This document shows, piece by piece, positions 1-5,729 of a DNA stretch of 5,729 bases. Position 1 is the stretch's first letter; each line of letters starts with the position of its first letter. The notes under the pieces were generated by a model. That model was given only the letters and a program-made list of their open reading frames with translations, was not told where the DNA came from and made no database searches. Both the position numbers and the translations under genes were made by a program. The DNA comes from an uncultured Prevotella sp. Lineage in GTDB: Bacteria; Bacteroidota; Bacteroidia; Bacteroidales; Bacteroidaceae. The DNA is taken from positions 1-5,729 of the forward strand of contig CALZDK010000125.1 of assembly GCA_945637645.1 (NCBI GenBank), read 5' to 3'.

Positions 1-247
1 TGAATGATATACTCTTCACATGGCTCAGGTTCTTACCCTTAATCTTTATCATCTGATTGAGCACGCCTCCAGTGATGACCTGTGGCGTCGCCGAAGCGTC
101 TTGTGCGTCGTAGATAGCCTCGATGACAGGAGCTCCGTTGCTTGCGTATGGGTCGTGCTGCGGGATATCGACGACATCACTACACGATGCCATCATCACT
201 GCTGTTATCACGGCAGCTCCCGCCATTCTGAAATATATTGTCTTCAT
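1..247 (-). CDS. Surface glycan-binding lipoprotein with IPT/TIG domain (N-terminal part, runs off the left edge)
   Basis: This is the first 82 codons of a gene that continues beyond base 1. I read it directly from the minus strand, from the ATG at 245-247. The protein opens with MKTIYFRMAG and a hydrophobic segment ending in a lipobox (M-A-S-C, lipidated Cys22). Cys22 is followed by S-D, which fits the acidic export signal that sends Bacteroidota lipoproteins to the cell surface. Residues 39-82 follow the IPT/TIG immunoglobulin-like pattern: P-V-I at 40-42, V-I-T-G-G at 57-61, then IKIKGKNLSHVKSISF (67-82). In PULs, a lipoprotein of this type just after susD is normally a surface glycan-binding protein: stacked IPT/TIG domains present a C-terminal carbohydrate-binding domain. 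The gene starts 23 bp after the susD stop, so the two are almost certainly co-transcribed. The binding domain lies outside the window, so the ligand is unknown. The start region is A-rich (AGTAAAAACGAT before ATG) with no Shine-Dalgarno motif, as is usual in this phylum. Confidence 0.85.
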   Translation of the reverse strand, partial: MKTIYFRMAGAAVITAVMMASCSDVVDIPQHDPYASNGAPVIEAIYDAQDASATPQVITGGVLNQMIKIKGKNLSHVKSISF

Positions 248-270
248 ATCGTTTTTACTATTATCGTTGA

Positions 271-2031
271 TTAGTTCCATCCGGGGTTGTTCTCGCTAAT
301 AGCGTCGTTAGCCGAAATCTCGTCGGCGGGGATTGGGTAGAGCAAGTTTCTCTCGGTGCGGTTCTTGTTGATGCCCGCATCGTCAAATCCTCCGATGGCA
401 TTCATGGCGTCGAGGTATATTCCCCATCTTATGAGGTCCCAGCGTCGGTCGCCCTCGCAAGCCAATTCCTTAGCTCTCTCCTCCAAGATAGAGCTACGCA
501 GCGAGTTCTTTCCTGGATTGGCATCCATGAGGCGTGCGTTGCTACGCTGTCTCACTTGGTTGAGGTATTTGATTGCCTCATCAGCTTTGTCGGTCTCGTT
601 GAGAGCCTCGGCGAGGCAGAGCAGCACGTCGGCATATCTCAGGAAAGGCCATTGCGCGTCGGTATAGTCAGAGGCTTTGTTTTTGCAGTCGGCATATTTG
701 TTGGTGAAAGCCAGGCACTCCGACGAGGTGTTGTACTGGAAGTTGAATCCCATGTCCTTGAATTGCTGTTCCTGCTGTTCAGGCACATAATTGCCGTAGA
801 GGTCGTATCCAGTCACTCTTGCGCGCCATGCCTGTGGATAATAGAAGGCGCCGTCGTAGCTGTCCTGATAGTAGTAGCGCCACACGTGGCGTACGCCGTC
901 GGTGATGCGGTAGTCCTGGTCGTCAAAGAGAGCATACCAGTTGTAAGTGCATCCTACCCATCCGCCCGAGTAGATGAGGTCGCTGCTGGCGCTTGCCGAA
1001 TATCCGCTGTAGAACGAGTGAACCTGGTTGCGGTATTTTGTCTCACCGTCGAGACATTCCACAGCCCACATGAATTCCGGAGCCTGTCGGTTGGCCGACG
1101 TCCAGAGGTCTTTATACTCGCTGAGGTAGTAATTGCCGTATTCTCCATTGGCAATTTTCTTTCCCCATTCCGCAGCCTTGCCATAGAGCTCGGCAGCGTT
1201 GAGCGCCTCGTATCCGCTGACGGCCTTCTTTGTGAGAGCCACGGCTGCAGGAGTGTTGCACACCTCAATATTCTTCTGGCTCAGCTGGTCATATACCGTG
1301 CGGTAAGGCTCGCCTGTGCGTATGGTGATGGGCGTTCCCTCAGGCATGGCAGCCGACGCCATGGTGCAATACACCTTGACAAGCAGTCCGGCAGCCGATC
1401 CTGCAGCCACATGTCCTTTCTGATATGCGGCATCGTCGATCTTGTACATCTTCGACGCTGCATCTTCGAGCAGGGCAATGATCTTCTCATACACCTCTGC
1501 CACCGGCATTCGCGGATCGTTATACTGTCCGCTCACCGCCACGTCGGTCTCTTTGAAAGGCACAGGTCCATAGGCTCTCACGAGGAGGAAATAGGCGAAA
1601 GCTTTCTGGAACTCCATCTCTCCGATGGCATTGTTCTTGTAAGCCTCGCTTACGTTGCCCATTGCCTCAATGTAACGTATGGCTTTGTTGGCGTCGTTGA
1701 TGAGGTTGTACGGTCCTTTCCACATCTTGTCGAGCGAGCTCTCGCCCTGAAAGTCGCCGGCACCGAGGTGGCCGAAGAGCCAGTCGGGACCAGAGATGTA
1801 GTCGGCATCGAGTTCGAGCACACGTGGGAACTCTCCCCAGCACATCATGTCGTAGAGCCAGTTGCTATATACGCCGGTGACCCATTGGTCAACTGCCTCT
1901 TTGGAGTCGCCAAGGTTTTCCGGTCCAATAAAACTTTCGGGTTCCACCGTGAGCCAGTCGTTGCACGAGGTGTTGATCATCGCGCCGCTGCCCATGAGCA
2001 AAGCCGAAATAAATATCTTGTTTATCTTCAT
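271..2031 (-). CDS. susD: SusD/RagB-family outer-membrane glycan-binding lipoprotein
   Basis: This complete 586-residue protein, within the family's usual size, is a SusD homologue: the surface lipoprotein that binds glycan and closes as a lid over its SusC partner. A signal peptide (MKINKIFISA...) ends in a lipobox (N-T-S-C, lipidated Cys23), followed by NDWLTVEP, a typical SusD start. The N-terminal SusD-like helical region covers about residues 24-225. It includes WKGPYNLINDANKAIRYIEA (104-123) and GEMEFQKAFAYFLLVRAYGP (137-156), the equivalent of the family's 'GEa.FlRAfaYf.LvrlyG'. The C-terminal RagB/SusD domain (about 430-586) is very clear: RYADVLLCLAEALNE (465-479), AIKYLNQVRQRS (486-497), ERAKELACEGDRRWDLIRWG (518-537), LYPIP (564-568), and a final NNPGWN. 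Many aromatic residues lie in 290-410, where family members usually contact sugar, but I cannot assign individual ligand residues. It follows susC after 58 bp and precedes the IPT/TIG lipoprotein by 23 bp. The symbol denotes homology to SusD, not starch specificity. Confidence 0.96.
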   Translation of the reverse strand: MKINKIFISALLMGSGAMINTSCNDWLTVEPESFIGPENLGDSKEAVDQWVTGVYSNWLYDMMCWGEFPRVLELDADYISGPDWLFGHLGAGDFQGESSLDKMWKGPYNLINDANKAIRYIEAMGNVSEAYKNNAIGEMEFQKAFAYFLLVRAYGPVPFKETDVAVSGQYNDPRMPVAEVYEKIIALLEDAASKMYKIDDAAYQKGHVAAGSAAGLLVKVYCTMASAAMPEGTPITIRTGEPYRTVYDQLSQKNIEVCNTPAAVALTKKAVSGYEALNAAELYGKAAEWGKKIANGEYGNYYLSEYKDLWTSANRQAPEFMWAVECLDGETKYRNQVHSFYSGYSASASSDLIYSGGWVGCTYNWYALFDDQDYRITDGVRHVWRYYYQDSYDGAFYYPQAWRARVTGYDLYGNYVPEQQEQQFKDMGFNFQYNTSSECLAFTNKYADCKNKASDYTDAQWPFLRYADVLLCLAEALNETDKADEAIKYLNQVRQRSNARLMDANPGKNSLRSSILEERAKELACEGDRRWDLIRWGIYLDAMNAIGGFDDAGINKNRTERNLLYPIPADEISANDAISENNPGWN

Positions 2032-2056
2032 ATTATCTTTTTATTATTTAAACTTC

Positions 2057-2071
2057 ATTGACTTCGTCAAT
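2057..2071 (-). repeat. Small hairpin in the susC-susD gap
   Basis: ATTGAC and GTCAAT form a perfect 6-bp stem around a 3-base loop (GAA on the minus strand). It lies in the 58-bp gap between the susC stop and the susD start. No T-run follows; the next bases are GAAGTTTAAATAATAAAAAG. It is therefore unlikely to end transcription. It might slow 3'-end decay or adjust the SusC-to-SusD ratio, but the stem is short and A+T-rich. Confidence 0.35.
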
Positions 2072-2089
2072 TCTTTCGTCATTCTTCAA

Positions 2090-5000
2090 TTAAAAAGTGA
2101 GTCCAAGTCCGAAGGTGAATGTTCTTGATGACGGATAAGAGTAGATATCCACGCCACGACGTGACGAGTCGTTACCGAAGGCGTTCACCTCGGGGTCATA
2201 CCAGCTGTAGTTGGTGATGGTAAAGACGTTGGTGGCGGTGAAGCTGAACAGCACCTGCTCGATGCCAGGAATGGGTCGTGGCAGACGGTAGCTGAGCGAG
2301 ATATTCTTCAGTTTGAGATACGATCCGTTTTCCACGTAGCGGTCGCTGAGCAAGAACGTACGGTTATATCCTCCCGTAGCCTTTGGCCATGCTGCGTTCT
2401 CGTAATTGTCGGCTGTCCATCGACTGTTATACACGTCGGTAGGAATATTTCCGATGTTAGCCACCTGCACGTCCATAAGGTTTCCGTTGAAGATATCGTT
2501 GCCCACCGAGCCTTGGAGCAGGAAGCTCAGCGAGAGGTTTTTCCACGAGATATTGTTTGTAAGACCGAAGGTGAAGTCGGGGTTGGTGTCGCCGATGATG
2601 GTTCGGTCGGCCTCTGTGATGGCTCCGTCGCCGTTGAGGTCGCGGTATTTTATCTCGCCCACCTTGCTCAGCACCACGGCATCCTTAGCGGTGGCATATT
2701 GCGGGTCGGCCCTCACCTCTTGTATATTGTCGTAAAATCCGTCCTCTACATATCCGTAGATGGCGCCTATTGGGCAGCCGTTGCGCTGAATGAAGATATT
2801 GTCGGCTCCATACCACAGTGTGCGTGCAAACTGGTCGCCTTCGAGTCCGCCAATGGAGTTCTTGTTGAAGGCGATGTTGCCGTTGAGGTTCCATTTCCAG
2901 TCTTTGCCGTCAACGGGTGTTGCTCCGAGGGTTATCTCAAGACCTTTGTTGGTGACATTGCCCGTGTTGGTGAGCATGTTTGAGAAGCCGTTGCTTGGAG
3001 CGATGATCACCTCCTGGAGCAGGTCGCGCGTCTTCTTGTAGTAGAAATCGACGGTAAGGGTCAGCCTGTTCTTAAACCATCCGAAGTCAATACCTGCATT
3101 CCACTGCTTTGTCGTCTCCCACTTGATGTTTGGATCTACTGGTCCGCGCCACGAGATGTCGGCGGCACCTGACGACAGCGAGCCGCCAAACGGGAAGTTG
3201 GCAGTGTCGAGCTGCGAGTTGATGCGGTAAGAGCCGATGCCTTGGTTTCCTGTCTCACCGTAGCTGACGCGGAACTTGAGGTTGCTGAAGATGTTGAGAT
3301 CTTTGATGAATGTCTCTTCCGAGGCGCGCCATGCGAGTGCTCCGGAGAGGAATGTCGCCCACTTGTTGGCGTCGGCAAACTTCGAGCTGCCGTCGGTACG
3401 GAAGCTGGCTGTCATGATATACTTGTCGGCGAGAGTGTAGTTGACGCGTCCGAGGAACGAGGCGAGACGCTGCTGTCCCTTGTCGCCTGAGAGTGTGGCC
3501 TTGTCGAGTGCACGGCTGAGGTCGTTGGCTCCCGTGAGGTCGTCGGGGAAGTTGGTGGCCACCTGCTGGTCGCTTGTCCAGTTGCTGCTTTCGAGCGTGA
3601 ACGCGCCCATCACGTTGATGTGATGTATCTTAGCGAAGGTGTTGTCGTAAGTGAGTATCGACTCGGCAGTGAGGCTTTTCCACGTGTTGTGTCCCACGCT
3701 GGCCTTTCCGTTGATAGGAGTTTTTCCTTCCTGTGTCTCACGTCCGTAGTAGCTCTTTCGGTCTTGTGTGTTATATCCCAGTCCGAGGTTTTGGCGGAAG
3801 GTGAAGTTCTTGAGGAACTTTATCTGCACAAACGAGCTACTGAAGTAGTTGGCTCCGTTGAGCTGGTCGATGGCGCTGCGCACATATGCACCGGGGTTGG
3901 CGGCGAGCCAGTTGAGCTCGTCGGCTGTGGTGGTGTCCATATTCGGGCCGTAAGTAGGAGGGAAGAGGAGTGCCGAGCGCACCACGCCGGTGTTGAAGCT
4001 CAGCGTGTTGGCAAAGTCGGTCACCGAGGATGTGAAGCTCTGATTGGTGCCCACCTCAAGCCAGTCGGTCACCTTGCGCGAGATGTTGGCACGCAGTGCA
4101 TAACGCTTATATCCCGAGTTTTTGATTATACCTTCCTGGTCGGCATAGTTGCCCGAGAAGCTATAGTAGCCGCGGTCGTCGCCGCCGCTCACATTAATAT
4201 TATAGTCTTGCTGGAAGGCATTCTGGAAGATCTCGTCTTGCCAGTCGGCAGTGCCGAGCTGTGTGGCATTGCCATATTCGTCGTAGAACCATCCTCCGTT
4301 GCGGTAGTCTTCTGGCGCACCGGTGTATTTTCCGGTGTTGTAGTTTGGATGTCCGTCGGGATAATACTGATAGCCCCATGTTCCGGGATAAGGCAGCGTA
4401 TTTGACTTCGAACCGTTATAGTAGCGATCGTTGAGGTTCTGCTCGTTCACATATGTGGCGTATGTCACAGGGTCGAGCATGTCGATCTTCTTTGAGATGT
4501 TCTGCCATCCCCATGTGGCGTTGAACTCAACCTTCGGCTTACCGGCCTTACCCTTCTTTGTCTGGATAAGAACGACACCGTTAGCACCGCGCGAACCGTA
4601 GATGGCCGTGGCGGAGGCGTCTTTGAGCACCTCTATCGACTCGATGTCGTGGGGATTGATAAAGCTCAGAGGGTTTGACTGCTGTTCGTTGGTCGTGGCG
4701 CCATTGGACGGTGTGCTGCCTGATTCGAATGGAACACCATCAACGATAAACAGCGGTTGCGAACTGGTGGAGAACGAGTTGGTACCGCGCACCACGATGC
4801 TCATGCCACCGCCTGGTGCACCGTCGCTCTGCTGTATGTTCACACCGGCAATCTTTCCTTGCATACCGTGTGCCACATCGAGCGATCCGCCCTTCATCAT
4901 GTCTTCTCCCTTGAGTTGCGACAGTGCGCCTGAAAGGTCGCTCTTTTTCATTTGTCCGTAACCCACTACCACCACTTCGTCCATCACCTTCGAGTCTTCC

Positions 5001-5281
5001 TTAAGTTTCACGGTGATGGTGGTTTTTCCTGCGATGTTGATAGTCTGACTCACATAGCCTATGCTCGACACTACGATCTGGGTCTTGCCCTTAGGCACGC
5101 TGAGCGTGAAGTTTCCGTCGAAGTCGGCAACGCTGCCCACCGATGTTCCCTTCACCATGACCGTTGCGCCTATTAGCGGCTCTCCTTGGGTGGCGTCGAG
5201 CACCGTTCCGCGGAGTGTGGTCTGTGCCATGAGTGTCATGCTGGATATGAGTGCTAAGAATAGCAATGCAATTTTTCTCAT
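2090..5281 (-). CDS. susC: SusC/RagA-family TonB-linked outer-membrane glycan transporter
   Basis: This complete 1063-residue protein is a SusC homologue: a TonB-dependent barrel that imports oligosaccharides across the outer membrane with its SusD lid. Visible parts in order: a signal peptide (MRKIALLFLALISSMTLMAQ, probably cut before Gln20); a carboxypeptidase-regulatory-like beta-sandwich (about 22-95, with GEPLIGATVMVKGT and DFDGNFTLSVP); a TonB-box-type DEVVVVGYG at 101-109; the plug (about 113-245), with QGKIAGVNI, VVRGTNS, PLFIVDGVP and the SusC hallmark VLKDASATAIYGSRGANGV (218-236); then the barrel to the C-terminus. The last residues, TFTFGLGLTF, end in Phe, as expected for a substrate of the barrel assembly machinery. 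Residues 881-892 (DLNGDGAITEAD) form an EF-hand-like loop seen in many SusC homologues. The ATG is the first codon of a good signal peptide, preceded by A-rich GTAAACAAAAAACT. It is the first gene of the operon, with a leader of up to about 180 bases. The transported glycan cannot be deduced. The symbol denotes homology, not starch specificity. Confidence 0.97.
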   Translation of the reverse strand: MRKIALLFLALISSMTLMAQTTLRGTVLDATQGEPLIGATVMVKGTSVGSVADFDGNFTLSVPKGKTQIVVSSIGYVSQTINIAGKTTITVKLKEDSKVMDEVVVVGYGQMKKSDLSGALSQLKGEDMMKGGSLDVAHGMQGKIAGVNIQQSDGAPGGGMSIVVRGTNSFSTSSQPLFIVDGVPFESGSTPSNGATTNEQQSNPLSFINPHDIESIEVLKDASATAIYGSRGANGVVLIQTKKGKAGKPKVEFNATWGWQNISKKIDMLDPVTYATYVNEQNLNDRYYNGSKSNTLPYPGTWGYQYYPDGHPNYNTGKYTGAPEDYRNGGWFYDEYGNATQLGTADWQDEIFQNAFQQDYNINVSGGDDRGYYSFSGNYADQEGIIKNSGYKRYALRANISRKVTDWLEVGTNQSFTSSVTDFANTLSFNTGVVRSALLFPPTYGPNMDTTTADELNWLAANPGAYVRSAIDQLNGANYFSSSFVQIKFLKNFTFRQNLGLGYNTQDRKSYYGRETQEGKTPINGKASVGHNTWKSLTAESILTYDNTFAKIHHINVMGAFTLESSNWTSDQQVATNFPDDLTGANDLSRALDKATLSGDKGQQRLASFLGRVNYTLADKYIMTASFRTDGSSKFADANKWATFLSGALAWRASEETFIKDLNIFSNLKFRVSYGETGNQGIGSYRINSQLDTANFPFGGSLSSGAADISWRGPVDPNIKWETTKQWNAGIDFGWFKNRLTLTVDFYYKKTRDLLQEVIIAPSNGFSNMLTNTGNVTNKGLEITLGATPVDGKDWKWNLNGNIAFNKNSIGGLEGDQFARTLWYGADNIFIQRNGCPIGAIYGYVEDGFYDNIQEVRADPQYATAKDAVVLSKVGEIKYRDLNGDGAITEADRTIIGDTNPDFTFGLTNNISWKNLSLSFLLQGSVGNDIFNGNLMDVQVANIGNIPTDVYNSRWTADNYENAAWPKATGGYNRTFLLSDRYVENGSYLKLKNISLSYRLPRPIPGIEQVLFSFTATNVFTITNYSWYDPEVNAFGNDSSRRGVDIYSYPSSRTFTFGLGLTF

Positions 5282-5286
5282 AGTTT

Positions 5287-5318
5287 TTTGTTTACGTTAT
5301 TTATTTTTTGTATATTTG
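5287..5318 (+). promoter_or_regulatory. Consensus Bacteroidota promoter pointing antisense to the susC leader
   Basis: On the plus strand, TTTG (5287-5290) is followed after exactly 20 bases by TATATTTG (5311-5318). Together they match the Bacteroidota housekeeping pattern TTTG-N19-21-TAnnTTTG at every defined position. It faces away from susC, so a transcript would start near 5324 and run through the susC leader in antisense. There is no plus-strand gene for it to serve. A run of eight T at 5410-5417 has no clear hairpin in front of it, so the inverted repeat at 5466-5506 is the better candidate stop. The region is T-rich on this strand, which raises the chance of a fortuitous match. Confidence 0.4.
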
Positions 5319-5332
5319 TTGTCCGTTTCGTT

Positions 5333-5354
5333 TCTCCTCCCTGCTGTCTCCTCC
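5333..5354 (-). repeat. Repeated GGAGGAGA in the susC leader
   Basis: Read in the direction of susC, GGAGGAGA occurs at 5347-5354 and again at 5333-5340, a 14-base shift. Both copies resemble Shine-Dalgarno sequences but lie more than 50 bases before the susC ATG, too far to serve it. They sit in a long purine-rich leader. They may be a protein- or antisense-RNA-binding element, or simple purine bias; the sequence alone does not decide. Confidence 0.4.
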
Positions 5355-5428
5355 TTTGACAATCGGTTTTTGTGTGAAGTCATCCCAATATTCTTTTTCC
5401 TTTCATTAGTTTTTTTTCTGATAGCTAT

Positions 5429-5452
5429 GGAGTTAACTCCTTATATTAACTC
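5429..5452. promoter_or_regulatory. Operator-like palindrome with direct repeat upstream of susC
   Basis: GGAGTTAACTCC (5429-5440) is a perfect 12-bp palindrome. Its right half, TTAACTC (5433-5439), recurs at 5446-5452, a 13-bp shift and so just over one helical turn. An 8-bp palindrome, ATAGCTAT (5421-5428), directly abuts it on the other side. Two or three similar half-sites upstream of the first gene of a PUL are what one expects of a site for a dimeric regulator such as the DNA-binding domain of a hybrid two-component system. No regulator gene is in the window, so the partner is unknown. Confidence 0.4.
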
Positions 5453-5466
5453 TCATAATTAAACAA
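5440..5466 (-). promoter_or_regulatory. Weak candidate promoter of the susC-susD operon
   Basis: Read on the minus strand, a TTG (5464-5466, within ATTGTTTA) is followed 18 bases later by TATAAG (5440-5445). The spacing is close to that of Bacteroidota promoters (-33 TTTG, 19-21 bases, -7 TAnnTTTG), but the TTTG half of the -7 box is missing. I found no CAAAnnTA on the plus strand anywhere in 5282-5523, so no consensus promoter points at susC. If this site is used, transcription would begin near 5433, inside the adjacent 12-bp palindrome, leaving a leader of about 150 bases. An activated or ECF-sigma-dependent promoter elsewhere in the gap is equally possible. Confidence 0.25.
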
Positions 5467-5506
5467 TAGGGAAGCCATGGGCACTCTCGTTCCATGCCTT
5501 CCCTAT
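5466..5506 (-). terminator. Hairpin transcription terminator after the upstream gene
   Basis: The arms ATAGGGAAGCCATGG (5466-5480) and CCATGCCTTCCCTAT (5492-5506) pair over 15 positions with one C-C mismatch, enclosing an 11-base loop. On the minus strand the hairpin starts 17 bases after the stop of the gene ending at 5524 and is followed by the moderately T-rich TGTTTAATTATG. This fits a rho-independent terminator that insulates the susC operon from its neighbour. The U-tract is broken, so stem strength rather than the T run carries the call. On the plus strand it could also stop any transcript coming out of the susC leader. Confidence 0.75.
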
Positions 5507-5523
5507 GATACTGTAGTTATCTT

Positions 5524-5729
5524 TTATTTGTTGATATAAGTCTTACCGTTCATGATAAAGATCTTGGCACCGTTGCCCACACGCTGTCCGTTGAGGTTGT
5601 AACGAACGTTGTTCTGAGCCTTAGGAGCTGCGATGACGTCGCTGATGCCAGAAGTGGTGAGATATTCCTCCAAATAGGCGTTTGTGCAAACCATAGCATT
5701 CTTAAGTACATACTTAGAGCCAGCAGGTC
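5524..5729 (-). CDS. Unidentified secreted-type protein, C-terminal end with Prevotella-style tail (runs off the right edge)
   Basis: Only the last 67 codons and the TAA stop (5524-5526) lie in the window. The readable part begins PAGSKYVLKNAMVCTNAYLE and passes through the linker DVIAAPKAQNN. It ends in YNLNGQRVGNGAKIFIMNG followed by KTYINK. That tail ('YNL.GQRV', then hydrophobic residues, then 'NGK.Y..K') recurs at the C-terminus of many secreted or surface Prevotella proteins, including glycoside hydrolases. It resembles, in shortened form, the type-A C-terminal sorting domain of the type IX secretion system. I do not recognise the main protein, because its catalytic or binding region is off the edge. 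A hairpin terminator follows 17 bases after the stop, so it belongs to a transcription unit separate from the susC operon, though it could still be part of the same PUL. The frame is supported by family-like residues right up to the stop and by the terminator that follows. Confidence 0.8.
   Translation of the reverse strand, partial: PAGSKYVLKNAMVCTNAYLEEYLTTSGISDVIAAPKAQNNVRYNLNGQRVGNGAKIFIMNGKTYINK

Noticed and set aside
248..270. A separate promoter or terminator between susD and the lipoprotein gene
   Set aside because: The gap is 23 bases, with no hairpin and no TAnnTTTG box; the genes are best read as one operon.
20..274. An 84-codon plus-strand frame at the left edge
   Set aside because: It overlaps the minus-strand lipoprotein start, which has a lipobox and IPT/TIG pattern. 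The plus frame is Cys/His/Ser-rich with no family resemblance.
556..2061. A 501-codon open frame on the plus strand, opposite susD
   Set aside because: It lies fully antisense to an unmistakable SusD gene, has no recognisable domain, and its Val/Ser/His/Arg-rich composition is what reversed SusD codons give. Long antisense frames are common opposite G+C-richer coding sequence.
3620..4405. A 261-codon open frame on the plus strand, opposite susC
   Set aside because: It is antisense to the SusC barrel, has a low-complexity Val/Ala/Glu-rich composition and no domain, and has no promoter or start context of its own.
5333..5354. GGAGGAG motifs as the ribosome binding site of susC
   Set aside because: They lie more than 50 bases before the ATG, and Bacteroidota genes generally start from A-rich regions without Shine-Dalgarno pairing, as seen at all three starts here.
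5061..5462. A 133-codon plus-strand frame reaching from inside susC across its leader
   Set aside because: The first half mirrors susC codons and the hydrophobic second half comes from the T-rich complement of the A-rich leader. Most of it starts upstream of the antisense promoter, so that transcript would not encode it whole.
1..5729. Mobile elements, CRISPR arrays, tRNA or rRNA genes
   Set aside because: I saw no transposase-like reading, terminal inverted repeats, spaced repeat array or structured RNA pattern on either strand.

Overview
The window looks like part of a polysaccharide utilisation locus (PUL) from a Bacteroidota genome, most likely a Prevotella-type gut or rumen organism (Prevotella, Segatella, Xylanibacter or a relative). 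The evidence is a SusC/SusD outer-membrane glycan-uptake pair, a third lipoprotein that begins like an IPT/TIG surface glycan-binding protein, A-rich start regions without Shine-Dalgarno motifs, and a neighbouring protein ending in the 'YNLNGQRV...NGKTYINK' tail common on secreted Prevotella proteins. The Prevotella assignment is inference from style; the Bacteroidota assignment is firm.

All four genes lie on the minus strand, so transcription runs right to left. At the right edge (5524-5729) is the C-terminal end of an unidentified gene, followed by a strong hairpin terminator (5466-5506). Next is a 242-bp gene-free stretch (5282-5523) that must carry the control signals of the PUL operon: a 12-bp palindrome with flanking direct repeats (5429-5452), a purine-rich leader with a repeated GGAGGAGA, two tiny coupled reading frames, and a consensus Bacteroidota promoter pointing the wrong way, antisense to the leader. 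Then come susC (2090-5281), a 58-bp gap with a small hairpin and a 12-codon reading frame, susD (271-2031), a 23-bp gap, and the first 82 codons of the surface glycan-binding lipoprotein (1-247), which continues off the left edge.

The three operon products are expected to act together at the cell surface. The IPT/TIG lipoprotein captures a polysaccharide, SusD binds the oligosaccharide as a lid, and the SusC barrel imports it into the periplasm using TonB energy. No glycoside hydrolase, regulator or other substrate-defining gene lies in the window, so the glycan cannot be named. The coding genes look ordinary. The most interesting part is the susC leader, especially the possible antisense promoter, which recalls the cis-antisense RNAs known at Bacteroides PULs.
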